In this document: in pieces, positions 10,390 through 20,843 of the stretch | How the letters are laid out: the number at the start of each line of letters is the position of its first letter | Numbering within the stretch: the first letter of the stretch is position 1 | Origin: Kaistia sp. 32K | GTDB taxonomy: Bacteria; Pseudomonadota; Alphaproteobacteria; Rhizobiales; Kaistiaceae | DNA length: 64,000 bases | Assembly: GCF_016629525.1 (NCBI RefSeq) | Contig: NZ_AP024269.1 | Coordinates: forward strand, 1,612,001-1,676,000 | Direction: 5' to 3' | Position numbers and translations under genes: made by a program | Notes under the pieces: generated by a model | What the model saw: only the letters and a program-made list of their open reading frames with translations | What the model was told of the DNA's origin: nothing | Database searches by the model: none

Positions 10390-13035
10390 TCAGGCGAGGG
10401 TCCGTGTGACGATGTCGCGCGTGTCCGGCGAGAGGGCTTTCGCCGCGGCGATCCGCTTCAAGGCCGCCTCGGCATGAGCGCGCCGCACCGGCTCCAGCGC
10501 GCGCCACGACCGGAAGCTGACCAGCAGCCGCGACGTCGTCTGCGGGTTGCGCTTGTCGAGGTCGAGCGCGAAGTCGGCGAGGAACTCGTAACCGGCACCG
10601 TCGATGCGGTTGAACTGGGTCTGGTTGGCGCCGGCGAAGCTGCCGACGAGAGCCCGGATCCGGTTCGGATTGTTCGCCGCGTAGGAGGGGTGGCGCAGCA
10701 GCGCCTGCACGCGGTCGAGCGTTTCCGAAGAGGGAACCGTCGCCTCGAGCATCAGCCACTTGTCGAGCACGAGGGCGTCGTCGGCATAGCGGTCATGGAA
10801 GGCGTTCAGGACGGCGCGCCGCTCCGGCAGCGCCGCCTGCGCGAGCACGCCGACCGCAGCCAGCCGGTCCGTCATGTTGCTGGCGCCCTCGAAATGCCGC
10901 AGCGCCCGATCGACCGCCGATTGCGAGCGGGTGGCGAGCAGCAGGTCGAGCAGGGTGTTGCGCAGCGCCCGCCGGCCGGCGCTGCCGGCGTCCGGCGCGT
11001 AGGCGCCGGCCTCGGTCGAGAGCGCCTCGTAGCGGCGGCTGAGGCGGTCCTCCAGCCCCGTGGCGATGGAGAGCCGCAGGGCGCGGCGCGCCGCCGCGAT
11101 AGCGTCCGGGTCGACGTCGTGGCCGAGCTCGCGGGCGATGTCGGCCTCGCTCGGCAGCTGCAGCACCTGGGCGCGGAAGGCCGGCTCCAGCAGCTCGTTG
11201 TCGACGACCTCGCCGAGCGCCTCGATCAGGGCGGGCTCGACATGGGCGGGGCGGCCCTTGATCTGGTCGGCGGTGCCGGCGATCAGGTTGCGCATCGCCA
11301 GCGTCTGCGCCGCCTGCCAGCGGTTGAACGGATCGCTGTCGGCGCGGACCTGGAACAGCAGGTCGGCCGTGGAGATGTCGATGGCGAGGCGGACCGGCGC
11401 CGAGAAGCCGCGGAGCAGCGACGGCACCGGCCGCGCGCCGACGCCCTCGAAGGTCAGCGTCTGGCTCCCTTCCGTCAGGTGGATGACGTCGTTCTCGACG
11501 CGTCCGCCACGGACGTCCTCATAGCCGAGATCCTCGCCGTTCGGACCCATCAGGCCGAAGCGGATCGGGGTGTGCATCGGCTTCTTCATCGTCTGCCCGG
11601 GCGTCGCCGGCACGCTCTGCGTGAGGGACAGGCGATAGGTCCGGGCGGCGGCGTCATAGTCGCCCTTGGCGATGATCTGCGGCGTGCCGGCCTGCGTGTA
11701 CCAGAGGTGGAACTGGGCGAGGTCGACGCCGGCCGCATCGGCGAAGCTGGCGAGGAAATCCTCGACCGTCGCCGCCTCGCCGTCATGGCGCTCGAAATAG
11801 AGATCCATACCCTTGCGAAAATCCTCGGGGCCGAGGATCGTCTTCAGCATGCGCACGACCTCGGCGCCCTTCTCGTACACGGTCGGCGTGTAGAAGTTAC
11901 TGATTTCATGATAGATTTCGGGGCGGACCGGGTGGGCGAGCGGGCCGCCATCCTCCGGGAACTGGCGCGCCTGCAGCGTGCGCACGTCGGCGATGCGCTT
12001 CACCGCGCGCGAGCGCATGTCGGACGAGAACTCCTGGTCGCGGAAGACCGTCAGGCCCTCCTTCAGGCAGAGCTGGAACCAGTCGCGGCAGGTGATGCGG
12101 TTGCCCGTCCAGTTGTGGAAATATTCATGCGCGATGACGCCCTCGACATTGGCGTAGTCGGCATCGGTCGCGGTATCCGGATCGGCAAGGACGTACTTGT
12201 CGTTGAAGATGTTGAGGCCCTTGTTCTCCATCGCGCCCATGTTGAAATCCGACACGGCGACGATGACGAAGATGTCGAGGTCGTATTCCAGGCCGAAGAC
12301 GTCCTCGTCCCACTTCATCGAGCGCTTCAGCGCGTCCATGGCATAGGCGCAGCGTTCTTCCTTGCCGTGCTCGCAATAGATGCGCAGCTCGACGTCGCGG
12401 CCCGACAGGGTCGTGAAGCTGTCAGTGATGACGCCGAGGTCGCCGGCCACCATGGCGAACAGGTAGGAGGGCTTGGGGAAGGGGTCGTGCCAGATTGCGA
12501 AATGGCGGTCGGTGCCCGGAATGTCGCCGCTCTCGACCGGATTGCCATTGGCGAGCAGGACCGGTGCATCGATCTTCGAGGCTTCGATGCGCGTGGTGTA
12601 GACGGCGAGCACGTCCGGCCGGTCGAGGAAATAGGTGATGCGGCGGAAGCCCTCCGCCTCGCACTGCGTGCAATAGGTGCCGCTGCTGCGATAGAGGCCC
12701 ATCAGCTTGGTATTGGCGTTGGCGTCGACCTCGGTCTCGATCTCCAGCGTGAACGGCGCGTTCGGCACGCCGGTGACCGTCAGGAGGTCGGGCGTCGCCA
12801 CATAGCGATCGGCGGGGAGGGGTGCGCCGTCGAGCTTCAGGCCCTTCAGGACGGTCTCGTCGCCGATGAGTTCGAGCTTGCCGCTTGCTGCCTCTTCCGT
12901 GTTCGGCCGGACCGAAAGCGTGGCGGTGACGCGCGTCGCCTTGGGGGCTAGGACGAAGTTCAGCGCCACCCTGTCGATGGTGAAGGCCGGAGCGCGGTAG
13001 TCTTCGAGCCGGAAAGCGGCGGTGTCGGTTTTCAT
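10390..13035 (-). CDS. pepN: Aminopeptidase N (M1 family zinc metallopeptidase)
   Basis: About 881 aa. A cytoplasmic broad-specificity aminopeptidase that trims N-terminal residues from peptides. It has the M1 substrate motif GAMEN (about 267-271) and the zinc site HEYFH with the distal glutamate in CLKEGLTVF about 19 residues later (about 303-307 and 326). The C-terminal half is the helical DUF3458 domain typical of the E. coli-type enzyme, and length agrees. The ATG at 13035 is preferred to the adjacent upstream TTG; a GGGAG lies a suitable distance upstream. The gene is divergent from the copper cluster, with about 220 bases between them. Confidence 0.96.
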   Translation of the reverse strand: MKTDTAAFRLEDYRAPAFTIDRVALNFVLAPKATRVTATLSVRPNTEEAASGKLELIGDETVLKGLKLDGAPLPADRYVATPDLLTVTGVPNAPFTLEIETEVDANANTKLMGLYRSSGTYCTQCEAEGFRRITYFLDRPDVLAVYTTRIEASKIDAPVLLANGNPVESGDIPGTDRHFAIWHDPFPKPSYLFAMVAGDLGVITDSFTTLSGRDVELRIYCEHGKEERCAYAMDALKRSMKWDEDVFGLEYDLDIFVIVAVSDFNMGAMENKGLNIFNDKYVLADPDTATDADYANVEGVIAHEYFHNWTGNRITCRDWFQLCLKEGLTVFRDQEFSSDMRSRAVKRIADVRTLQARQFPEDGGPLAHPVRPEIYHEISNFYTPTVYEKGAEVVRMLKTILGPEDFRKGMDLYFERHDGEAATVEDFLASFADAAGVDLAQFHLWYTQAGTPQIIAKGDYDAAARTYRLSLTQSVPATPGQTMKKPMHTPIRFGLMGPNGEDLGYEDVRGGRVENDVIHLTEGSQTLTFEGVGARPVPSLLRGFSAPVRLAIDISTADLLFQVRADSDPFNRWQAAQTLAMRNLIAGTADQIKGRPAHVEPALIEALGEVVDNELLEPAFRAQVLQLPSEADIARELGHDVDPDAIAAARRALRLSIATGLEDRLSRRYEALSTEAGAYAPDAGSAGRRALRNTLLDLLLATRSQSAVDRALRHFEGASNMTDRLAAVGVLAQAALPERRAVLNAFHDRYADDALVLDKWLMLEATVPSSETLDRVQALLRHPSYAANNPNRIRALVGSFAGANQTQFNRIDGAGYEFLADFALDLDKRNPQTTSRLLVSFRSWRALEPVRRAHAEAALKRIAAAKALSPDTRDIVTRTLA

Positions 13036-13260
13036 CAAGGAAGTCTCCCGCGCGACCGGCCTCGGATCAGCCAGTTCAGTTGGTCTCTAATCTAGGGGCT
13101 TCGGCTGGGGCTCGCTATGGCAAAGCCGGAATTCCCCTGAAAGTCGGGAAACCTTTCCGCGGATGGGGCATCCAAGCCAATGCGTCGCACTGGCCGGATG
13201 CGGCGAAGCTCTGTAACACTGCGACCGGCAGATCGGGCGTTCGGCTCGCAGGGGCGGTGA

Positions 13261-13635
13261 ATGGCAAATTCCTGGCGACAGCTGGCAGGAGAGGTGGGGA
13301 GCGCCTTCGGCGTTCTGGCCATTCTCATCCTGACGCTGCTTGCGCCGGTGCATGCCAGCGCCGAGGCCCGGCTGGCGCTGGGCGACCGCAGCGGCCTGAC
13401 CATTCTCTGCCTTCCGGCCGGCGAACAAACGGATCCCGCCAAGGGAACCAAGGTCAGCGCCTGCGATATCTGCGTGCTGTCGCAGGTCGCCAAGGCGTTC
13501 GGGCCGGCGGCGGCGTTGCCGGTTCCGCAGCCGGCGCTGCCGGTCGCCTTCACGCTGCTGCCCGCCGTCCAGTCGATCGATGCCGGGGCGGCGCTGGTCT
13601 TCCTTCCCGACGCGCGCGGGCCTCCGCTCGCCTGA
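13261..13635 (+). CDS. DUF2946-like secreted Cys protein at the head of a copper-associated cluster
   Basis: 124 aa. A signal peptide or single membrane helix covers about residues 14-33 (FGVLAILILTLLAPVHASA). The mature part has C50 (ILCLP) and a C68-x-x-C71 pair (SACDICVL), followed by a Pro/Ala/Leu-rich second hydrophobic region. This matches the pattern of small DUF2946 proteins found beside copper transport genes; the Cys and the His at 31 could bind copper, which is inference. The YcnI-like gene starts 83 bases downstream. The start has an AGGGGCGG just upstream. The family assignment rests on Cys spacing and neighbours only. Confidence 0.75.
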   Translation: MANSWRQLAGEVGSAFGVLAILILTLLAPVHASAEARLALGDRSGLTILCLPAGEQTDPAKGTKVSACDICVLSQVAKAFGPAAALPVPQPALPVAFTLLPAVQSIDAGAALVFLPDARGPPLA

Positions 13636-13718
13636 AATCGCCGGCCGTCCCTTCGGGCGGTCGTCTCGCGCCGGCGCGGCTCCGCACCGGCAATGCATTG
13701 CGATATCAGGTGAATTTC

Positions 13719-14237
13719 ATGAACAAGCTTCTGTTCGCTGGCGCCGCTGGCGTCCTCTTCCTGTCCGCTTCCGCGGCTTCCGCCCATGTGACGCTCGCCA
13801 CCCAGGAGGCCAAGCTCGGCACGAGCTACAAGGCCGTGCTGCAGGTTGGCCATGGCTGCGCCGGCTCGCCGACCGTCAAGCTGCGCGTCCAGATCCCCGA
13901 GGGCGTCATCAACGTCAAGCCGCAGCCGAAGCCCGGCTGGACGGTCGAGACCGTCAAGGGCGCCTACGCCAAGACCTACGACCTCTGGGGCGCCAAGGTG
14001 TCGGAAGGCGTGAAGGAGATCGTCTGGTCGGGCGGCAGCCTGCCGGACGACTTCTATGACGAGTTCGCCTTCCGCACCTACCTGACCGGCGATCTGCCGG
14101 CCGGCCCGCTCTATTTCCCCGTCGTGCAGGAATGCGAGAAGGGCAGCGAGCGCTGGATCGAGATTCCGGCGGCGGGCAAGTCGGCGGACGACTACGAGCA
14201 GCCTGCGCCGGCCGTGACGCTCTCGCCGAAGGGCTGA
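13719..14237 (+). CDS. YcnI-family (DUF1775) periplasmic copper-binding protein
   Basis: 172 aa. The signal peptide (LLFAGAAGVLFLSASAASA) should be cleaved to leave a mature N-terminal histidine (HVTLATQEAKLG). In the YcnI family this histidine, together with a Trp, forms the mononuclear Cu(II) site. The fold shows the family patterns KLRVQIPEGV, PKPGWTV, IVWSGGSLPDDFYDEF and YFPVVQEC. It lies one base-pair junction before the CopC-CopD gene (stop at 14235-14237, next start at 14241), so the two are clearly one operon. The role is inferred to be periplasmic copper binding or delivery. The start is placed at the ATG directly before the signal peptide; the open frame further upstream is noise. 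Confidence 0.92.
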   Translation: MNKLLFAGAAGVLFLSASAASAHVTLATQEAKLGTSYKAVLQVGHGCAGSPTVKLRVQIPEGVINVKPQPKPGWTVETVKGAYAKTYDLWGAKVSEGVKEIVWSGGSLPDDFYDEFAFRTYLTGDLPAGPLYFPVVQECEKGSERWIEIPAAGKSADDYEQPAPAVTLSPKG

Positions 14238-14240
14238 GTG

Positions 14241-15836
14241 ATGTCCCTGCGTGGCCTTCTTATGTGCCTCGCTCTGATCCTCCTCGCGGCGCCGCTGGCG
14301 CCGCGAGAAGCGTCGGCGCATGCGGCGCTGGTGGCGAGCGAGCCCGCCGCCGGCAGTGTTCTGCCAACCTCGCCCGACACGGTCGAGCTGACCTTCAGCG
14401 AGGCGGTGGCGCCGCTGGTGTTCCGCCTGCTGTCGCCGGGCGGCGCCGCGACCGACCTCGCCGGCGCGCGCAGCGACGGCGCCCGGCTGATCCTGCCGCT
14501 GCCGGTGGAGCTGGGGCAGGGCACCCATGTCGTCAGTTGGCGGGTCGTCTCCGAGGATGGCCATCCGATCGGCGGTACGCTCGTCTTTTCGGTTGGCGCC
14601 GCCAGCGGAACCGCCGCTTCGGCAGCGACCGAGGTCGCCTCCCTCGATGTCGCCATCGGCCTGTGGCTCGCCCGGGTCGGGCTCTATTCGGCGCTTTTCC
14701 TCGGCATCGGCGGCGTGTTCTTCGCGGCGTGGTCGTCGCGCGCGCCGATCCGCCCAAGCGTCTTGCGCAGCATCTGGACGGCCTTGCTCGGCCTCGGCGT
14801 CGTCTCGGCCGTCGTCGGTCTCGGTTCACAGGGCCTCGATGCGCTCGACCTGCCGCTGTCGGGGCTTGCCAACCGCAACGTCTGGGCGACCAGCCTCTCC
14901 ACCAGTTTCGGGCGCACGGCCGTCATCGCCGTGATCGCGTCGGGGCTCGGCATCGTCGCGCTGCGCACCTCGGCGCTCGGGTCCCGCCGCGCGCTTGCCT
15001 CGGTCGCCATGCTGGCGCCGGGACTGGCGCTGGCCGCGACCGGCCATGCCTCGGCCGCCGCGCCGCAATGGCTGATGCGGCCGCTGGTCTTTCTGCATGC
15101 CGGCGCCATCGCCTGGTGGGCGGGCGCGCTGTTGCCGCTGGCGGTGGCGCTGCATGCCGGCCGTGGTCGCGCGATCCTGGTGCGGTTTTCCCGGATCGTC
15201 CCCTTCGTCTTCGCCATCCTTCTCACTTCGGGCACCGTCATCGCCATCGTGCAGATGGGCGCTTTCGAGGCGTTCTGGACGACCGGCTATGGCCGCATCC
15301 TGGCCCTGAAGCTCGCCGTCGTGGCGCTTGTGCTGGTCCTTGCCGTGCACAACCGACTCGCGCTGACGCGGCCCGTTGTCCTCGGCGACGAGCGCGCGAC
15401 GCGCAGCCTGGTCCGCTCGGTCGCGGCGGAACTGGCCCTGGTCGTCATCGTCTTCGGGCTTGTGGCCGGCTGGCGCTTCACGCCGCCGCCGCGCACGCTC
15501 GACGCGGCGCTGCCGCCGATCGAGCTGCACCTCCATGGCGAGAAGGCGATGGCCGAATTCGTGCTGACGCCGCATGCCTCGGGTGCCGCCACGGTCGATA
15601 TCGATCCACTCGACGCCGATGGCGTGCCCTTCAAGCCGCGGGAGGTCACCGTTTCCCTGGCGCCGTCCAATGGCGGAATGGAGCCGATCCGCGTGCCGGC
15701 TGAGCCGGGCGAGGATGGCCGCTGGCGCGCGTCGGTGGCAGGTCTTTCGGGCACACTCGACTGGAAAATCCGCGTTGACCTGCTGATCAGCGACTTCGAC
15801 AAGGTCATTCTGGAGGGGCAGTTCACGCTTCCGTAG
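14241..15836 (+). CDS. CopC-CopD fusion, copper-binding/copper-transport membrane protein
   Basis: About 531 aa. The signal peptide is followed by a CopC domain starting with a mature histidine (HAALVASEPAAGSVLP..VELTFSE) and ending near SEDGHPIGGTLVFSV, which has the usual Cu(II)-type His/Asp residues. Then comes a CopD-type membrane domain of about eight helices (about 140-420) with His-containing helices (GHASAAAPQWL, FLHAGAIAWWAGALLPL). A C-terminal periplasmic beta domain of about 110 residues follows (IELHLHGEKAMAEFVLTPHASG). Such fusions move or hold copper at the inner membrane. The ATG at 14241 has a better-spaced AAGGG than the GTG at 14238. It is operonic with the YcnI gene. Confidence 0.92.
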   Translation: MSLRGLLMCLALILLAAPLAPREASAHAALVASEPAAGSVLPTSPDTVELTFSEAVAPLVFRLLSPGGAATDLAGARSDGARLILPLPVELGQGTHVVSWRVVSEDGHPIGGTLVFSVGAASGTAASAATEVASLDVAIGLWLARVGLYSALFLGIGGVFFAAWSSRAPIRPSVLRSIWTALLGLGVVSAVVGLGSQGLDALDLPLSGLANRNVWATSLSTSFGRTAVIAVIASGLGIVALRTSALGSRRALASVAMLAPGLALAATGHASAAAPQWLMRPLVFLHAGAIAWWAGALLPLAVALHAGRGRAILVRFSRIVPFVFAILLTSGTVIAIVQMGAFEAFWTTGYGRILALKLAVVALVLVLAVHNRLALTRPVVLGDERATRSLVRSVAAELALVVIVFGLVAGWRFTPPPRTLDAALPPIELHLHGEKAMAEFVLTPHASGAATVDIDPLDADGVPFKPREVTVSLAPSNGGMEPIRVPAEPGEDGRWRASVAGLSGTLDWKIRVDLLISDFDKVILEGQFTLP

Positions 15837-15857
15837 ACGTCAATTGCAAACTCTGAG

Positions 15858-15892
15858 TTGCCTACCTCATTTCCTGATGATATTTCATCAGG
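15858..15892 (+). promoter_or_regulatory. Candidate promoter with overlapping LacI-type operator
   Basis: A perfect inverted repeat, CCTGATGA-TATT-TCATCAGG (15873-15892), lies just before the Shine-Dalgarno of the LacI-type regulator gene. A plausible sigma70 promoter (TTGCCT at 15858-15863, 17-base spacer, TATTTC at 15881-15886) overlaps it. This would let the regulator repress its own transcription. The palindrome is seen directly; its role as operator is inference. Confidence 0.6.
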
Positions 15893-15907
15893 CGGGAGGA
15901 ATACCTC

Positions 15908-16933
15908 GTGGGCAAGACGACGCTGCAAGACGTCGCCCGGGAGGCCGGTGTCAGTCTCGCGACCGTGGATCGCGTGCTGAACGGGAGAGCCGGCGTCCAT
16001 GCGCGAACGGTCGAGAAGGTGCAGACCGCTGTCGATCGGCTGAATTATCAGCCGGATCGGATGGCGTCGCGCCTGGCGCGCGGCCGCGACTATCGCTTCG
16101 AAATCCTGCTTCCGAGCGGGACGAACGAGTTCATGCGCGTGCTCGAAACCGAGTTTCGCGCCACCGCCGAGCGCTACGTGCACGAGCGGGTCCTGCTCAA
16201 CATCACCCAGGTCGACGTCTTCGACGGCGAGGCGCTGGCGACGGCGCTGGAAAAGCTTCCCACCGACATTGATGGTCTCGCCGTCGTGGCGCTCGACCAT
16301 CCGGCCGTCGCCGAGGCGATCAATACGATCGTCGCTCAGGGCATCACCGTGGTGACGCTGGTTTCCGACCTGCCGGGAACGCGCCGCTCGCATTTCGTCG
16401 GCATCGACAACTACGCCGCCGGACGAACGGCGGCGAGCCTGCTCGGGCGGTTCCTCGGCAGGCGGCAGGGCAAGGTCGGGCTGATCGCCGGATCGCTGGC
16501 GCTGCGCGATCACATCGAGCGCCAGTACGGCTTCGAGCAGATCGTCGCTCGCGAATATCCCAATCTCGAAGTGCTGCCGGTGCGCGAGGGGCGCGACGAG
16601 GACGACCGCGTGCGATCCGCCGCCGAGGCGCTGCTCGCCGAGCACGACGATCTCGTCGGCGTCTACAATGTCGGCGGCGGCACGCCGGGCATCGTCGCCG
16701 CGCTCGAGAGCGCCGGCCGGACCCGCGACATCGTCTTCGTGGCGCACGAGCTGACGGCCTTCAACCGCCGCCATCTCATCCGCGGCCCCATCGACGCGAT
16801 CATCAACCAGGATCCCGGCCACATGGCCCGCAGCACCGCGCGCATCCTGCTCGCGATGCGCGAGGGCATGGAGATCGTTCCCGGCCAGGAACGCATCAAG
16901 ATCGATATTTTCATCCGGGACAACGTGCCCTGA
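15908..16933 (+). CDS. LacI-family transcriptional regulator
   Basis: 341 aa, with a GTG start preceded by GGCGGGAGGA. The N-terminal LacI helix-turn-helix (residues 4-25, TLQDVAREAGVSLATVDRVL) with hinge helix (NGRAGVHARTVEKV..LNYQPDRMASRLARG) leads into a periplasmic-binding-protein-like effector domain (GIDNYAAGRTAASLLGRFL, GKVGLIAGSL). The DRVLNGRAGV form is the RbsR-like subgroup with a CUT2-type effector domain. It sits immediately upstream of the isomerase-dehydrogenase-ABC operon on the same strand and probably controls it with the transported sugar or polyol as ligand. A palindrome just upstream of the gene may be its operator. Confidence 0.93.
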   Translation: MGKTTLQDVAREAGVSLATVDRVLNGRAGVHARTVEKVQTAVDRLNYQPDRMASRLARGRDYRFEILLPSGTNEFMRVLETEFRATAERYVHERVLLNITQVDVFDGEALATALEKLPTDIDGLAVVALDHPAVAEAINTIVAQGITVVTLVSDLPGTRRSHFVGIDNYAAGRTAASLLGRFLGRRQGKVGLIAGSLALRDHIERQYGFEQIVAREYPNLEVLPVREGRDEDDRVRSAAEALLAEHDDLVGVYNVGGGTPGIVAALESAGRTRDIVFVAHELTAFNRRHLIRGPIDAIINQDPGHMARSTARILLAMREGMEIVPGQERIKIDIFIRDNVP

Positions 16934-17016
16934 CGGGCGTGTCCAGACTTCAACCGACCAGGCTTCCACCGACCGAGGGCGTCAGCCCGAGACGACAGAC
17001 CCGAAGGAGACTTTCG

Positions 17017-18072
17017 ATGAAGACGATCAAGGGACCCGCCATTTTCCTGGCGCAGTTCGCCGGTGACGCCGCACCGTTCAACTCGTTCGACGCGATCTGC
17101 GGATGGGCCTCCTCGCTCGGCTACAAGGGCGTTCAGATCCCGACCTGGGACAGCCGCCTGATCGATCTCAACAAGGCGTCGGAATCGAAGGATTATTGCG
17201 ACGAGCTGGCCGGCACCGCCGCCAAGCATGGCCTCGAGATCACCGAGCTTGCCTCGCACATCATCGGCCAGCTGGTCGCCGTGCACCCGGTCTATGACGA
17301 GCTGATGGACGGCTTCGCGGTTCCCGCCGTGCGCGGCAACCCGAAGGCGCGCCAGGAATGGGCCGTCGACCATGTGAAGCGGGCCGCCCGCGCCTCGAAG
17401 AATCTCGGCCTCAAGGCCCACCCGACCTTCTCGGGCGCGCTCGCCTGGCCGTTCCTCTATCCATTCCCGCAGCGTCCGGCCGGCCTGGTCGAGGAGGCGT
17501 TCGCCGAGCTCGGCCGTCGCTGGACCCCGATCCTCGACGTGTTCGAGGAAAATGGCGTCGACGTCGCCTACGAGATCCATCCGAGCGAGGATCTGCATGA
17601 CGGCATCACCTTCGAGATGTTCCTCGACGAGGTGAAGAACCATCCGCGCGCCAACCTGCTCTACGATCCCTCGCACTTCGTGCTGCAGCAGCTCGACTAT
17701 CTCGACTACATCGACATCTATCACGAGCGCATCAAGGCCTTCCACGTGAAGGACGCCGAGTTCAACCCGACCGGCCGCCAGGGCGTTTATGGCGGTTACC
17801 AGAGCTGGGTGAACCGCGCCGGCCGCTTCCGTTCGCTGGGCGACGGCCAGGTCGATTTCGGCGCCATCTTCTCGAAGCTGACTGCCTACGACTATGACAG
17901 CTGGGCCGTGCTCGAGTGGGAATGCGCGCTGAAGCATCCGGAAGACGGTGCGCGCGAGGGTGCCGAGTTCATCAAGCACCACATCATTCGCGTCACCGAG
18001 CACGCCTTCGACGATTTCGCCGGCGCCGGCACCGACGAGGCGGCCAACCGCCGCATTCTCGGCATCGCCTGA
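17017..18072 (+). CDS. Sugar phosphate isomerase/epimerase-family TIM-barrel protein
   Basis: 351 aa; AAGGAGA precedes the ATG. It belongs to the xylose-isomerase-like/AP-endonuclease-2 TIM barrel superfamily. Candidate divalent-metal ligands are E186 and H188 (YEIHPSED), D217 and H220 (YDPSHF), H243 and D246 (FHVKDAE), and a glutamate in AVLEWEC near the C-terminus. The domain extends over the whole protein. Members next to CUT2 transporters and Gfo/Idh dehydrogenases usually isomerise, epimerise or dehydrate oxidised sugars or inositols. It is the first structural gene after the LacI regulator. The exact substrate cannot be read from the sequence. Confidence 0.9.
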   Translation: MKTIKGPAIFLAQFAGDAAPFNSFDAICGWASSLGYKGVQIPTWDSRLIDLNKASESKDYCDELAGTAAKHGLEITELASHIIGQLVAVHPVYDELMDGFAVPAVRGNPKARQEWAVDHVKRAARASKNLGLKAHPTFSGALAWPFLYPFPQRPAGLVEEAFAELGRRWTPILDVFEENGVDVAYEIHPSEDLHDGITFEMFLDEVKNHPRANLLYDPSHFVLQQLDYLDYIDIYHERIKAFHVKDAEFNPTGRQGVYGGYQSWVNRAGRFRSLGDGQVDFGAIFSKLTAYDYDSWAVLEWECALKHPEDGAREGAEFIKHHIIRVTEHAFDDFAGAGTDEAANRRILGIA

Positions 18073-18108
18073 CCCCCACAGGCAACGTAGCAGGAATTGG
18101 AGTAGATC

Positions 18109-19287
<1,179 letters not shown>

Positions 19288-19310
19288 TGACCAACGCCGA
19301 AGGGAGAGAC

Positions 19311-20843
19311 ATGGTAACGCCTACGCAACCGGCTCTCCTTGAGGCCGTAGGAATTTCGAAATCGTTCGGACCCGTCGAGGTGCTGGGAGACATCAACCTG
19401 TCTCTCGTGCCCGGCGAGGTCCACGCCATCATCGGCGAGAACGGTGCCGGAAAATCCACGTTGATGAAGATCCTCGCCGGCCATCTGCCGCCGACGAAGG
19501 GAGAACTTCGGATTGACGGGCAGTCGGTCGTCATGGCCGGCCCCGTCGACGCCGAACATCGCGGCATAGTCCTGGTGCACCAGGAGATCCTGCTCGCGCC
19601 CGATCTGACCGTGGCGCAGAACATCTATCTCGGCCGCGAGCTCCGCAAGGGCCTGACGCTCGACGATAAGGCGATGAACCAGGGCGCGGCGGACGCCGTC
19701 CGCGCGCTCGGCATCGACATCGACCCGACGACCGTCGTCGGCCGGCTCTCGATCGCGCAGCGCCAGCTGGTGCAGATCGCCCGCGCTTTGCTGGTGCCGC
19801 ACCGGGTCGTCATCTTCGACGAGCCGACTGCCTCGCTGACGCTGACCGAGACCGACGCGCTGCTGCGCGTCATCCTCGACATCAAGAAGAAGGGCGCCGC
19901 CGTCCTTTACATCTCGCACCGCCTGCCGGAGGTGAAGGAGATCGCCGACCGGGTGACGGTGCTGCGCGACGGCAAGCTGATCACTACGCGTCCGGCCGAG
20001 GGGCTGGAAGCCGTCGACATGGCGCGGCTGATGGTCGGCCGCGACGTCGCCAAGCTCTATCCTGATCGCGTCGCCACCGCGGCCACCGGCTATGCGCTGG
20101 AGGTCGAGGGCCTGGACGTGCCCGGCTATGCGCACGACGCCTCGTTCAAGCTCCGCCAGGGCGAGATCCTCGGCTTCGCCGGGCTGGTCGGCGCCGGCCG
20201 CACTGAACTGCTCGAAGGCGCGGTCGGCCTGCGCCCGGCGCATGGCAAGGTGAAGCTGAACGGCAAGCCGGTGAATTTCGTCAGCGTCCGCGACAGCATG
20301 CGCGCCGGCATCGTCTATCTGAGCGAGGACCGGAAGGGCAAAGGCCTGCTGCTCGCGCAGAATCTCGGCATCAACCTGACGCTGGCGGCCCTCGGCCAGT
20401 TCCTGCGCGGCATGCTGATCGATCGCCGCAAGGAAGCGAAGGCGCTCGACGACTCGATCGCCGAATTCGACATCCGTACGCGCAACAAGGACCTGCTCGC
20501 CGGGCAGCTCTCCGGCGGCAACCAGCAGAAGCTGCTGCTCGCCAAGATGATGCTGCTCGATCCGAAGATCGTCATCATCGACGAACCGACCCGCGGCATC
20601 GACATCGGCACCAAGGAACAGATCTACAAGTTTATCGCCGAGCTCGCGGAGAGCGGAAAATCGGTCATCGTCATCTCGTCCGAGATGCAGGAGGTGATCG
20701 GCATCTGCGACCGCATCCTCGTCATGCGCAACGGGCGCATCGTCGGCGAGGTGGCGGGCGACCGCATGACCGAGGACGAGATCGTCGTCCTCGCAACGGG
20801 TGTTACATCGAGGGAGGCCGCCTCGATGGCGGAACACGCATGA
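19311..20843 (+). CDS. CUT2-family sugar ABC transporter ATP-binding protein (RbsA-like)
   Basis: About 510 aa with two ABC cassettes, as in RbsA/XylG/MglA. The first has an intact Walker A (GENGAGKST, 42-50), a weak signature (LSIAQRQLVQIARAL) and Walker B (VVIFDEPTAS). The second has the degenerate Walker A usual for this family (GLVGAGRTE) but a proper signature (LSGGNQQKLLLAKMM) and Walker B (IVIIDEPTRGID). The ATG at 19311 is chosen because GGGAGAGAC sits immediately upstream; an in-frame ATG at 19287 overlapping the dehydrogenase stop is possible but lacks a good site. Overlaps the permease gene by four bases. Confidence 0.95.
   Translation: MVTPTQPALLEAVGISKSFGPVEVLGDINLSLVPGEVHAIIGENGAGKSTLMKILAGHLPPTKGELRIDGQSVVMAGPVDAEHRGIVLVHQEILLAPDLTVAQNIYLGRELRKGLTLDDKAMNQGAADAVRALGIDIDPTTVVGRLSIAQRQLVQIARALLVPHRVVIFDEPTASLTLTETDALLRVILDIKKKGAAVLYISHRLPEVKEIADRVTVLRDGKLITTRPAEGLEAVDMARLMVGRDVAKLYPDRVATAATGYALEVEGLDVPGYAHDASFKLRQGEILGFAGLVGAGRTELLEGAVGLRPAHGKVKLNGKPVNFVSVRDSMRAGIVYLSEDRKGKGLLLAQNLGINLTLAALGQFLRGMLIDRRKEAKALDDSIAEFDIRTRNKDLLAGQLSGGNQQKLLLAKMMLLDPKIVIIDEPTRGIDIGTKEQIYKFIAELAESGKSVIVISSEMQEVIGICDRILVMRNGRIVGEVAGDRMTEDEIVVLATGVTSREAASMAEHA

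Noticed and set aside
13080..13718. N-terminal extension of the YcnI-like protein
   Set aside because: A signal peptide begins exactly at 13719, and the upstream frame overlaps the DUF2946-like gene.
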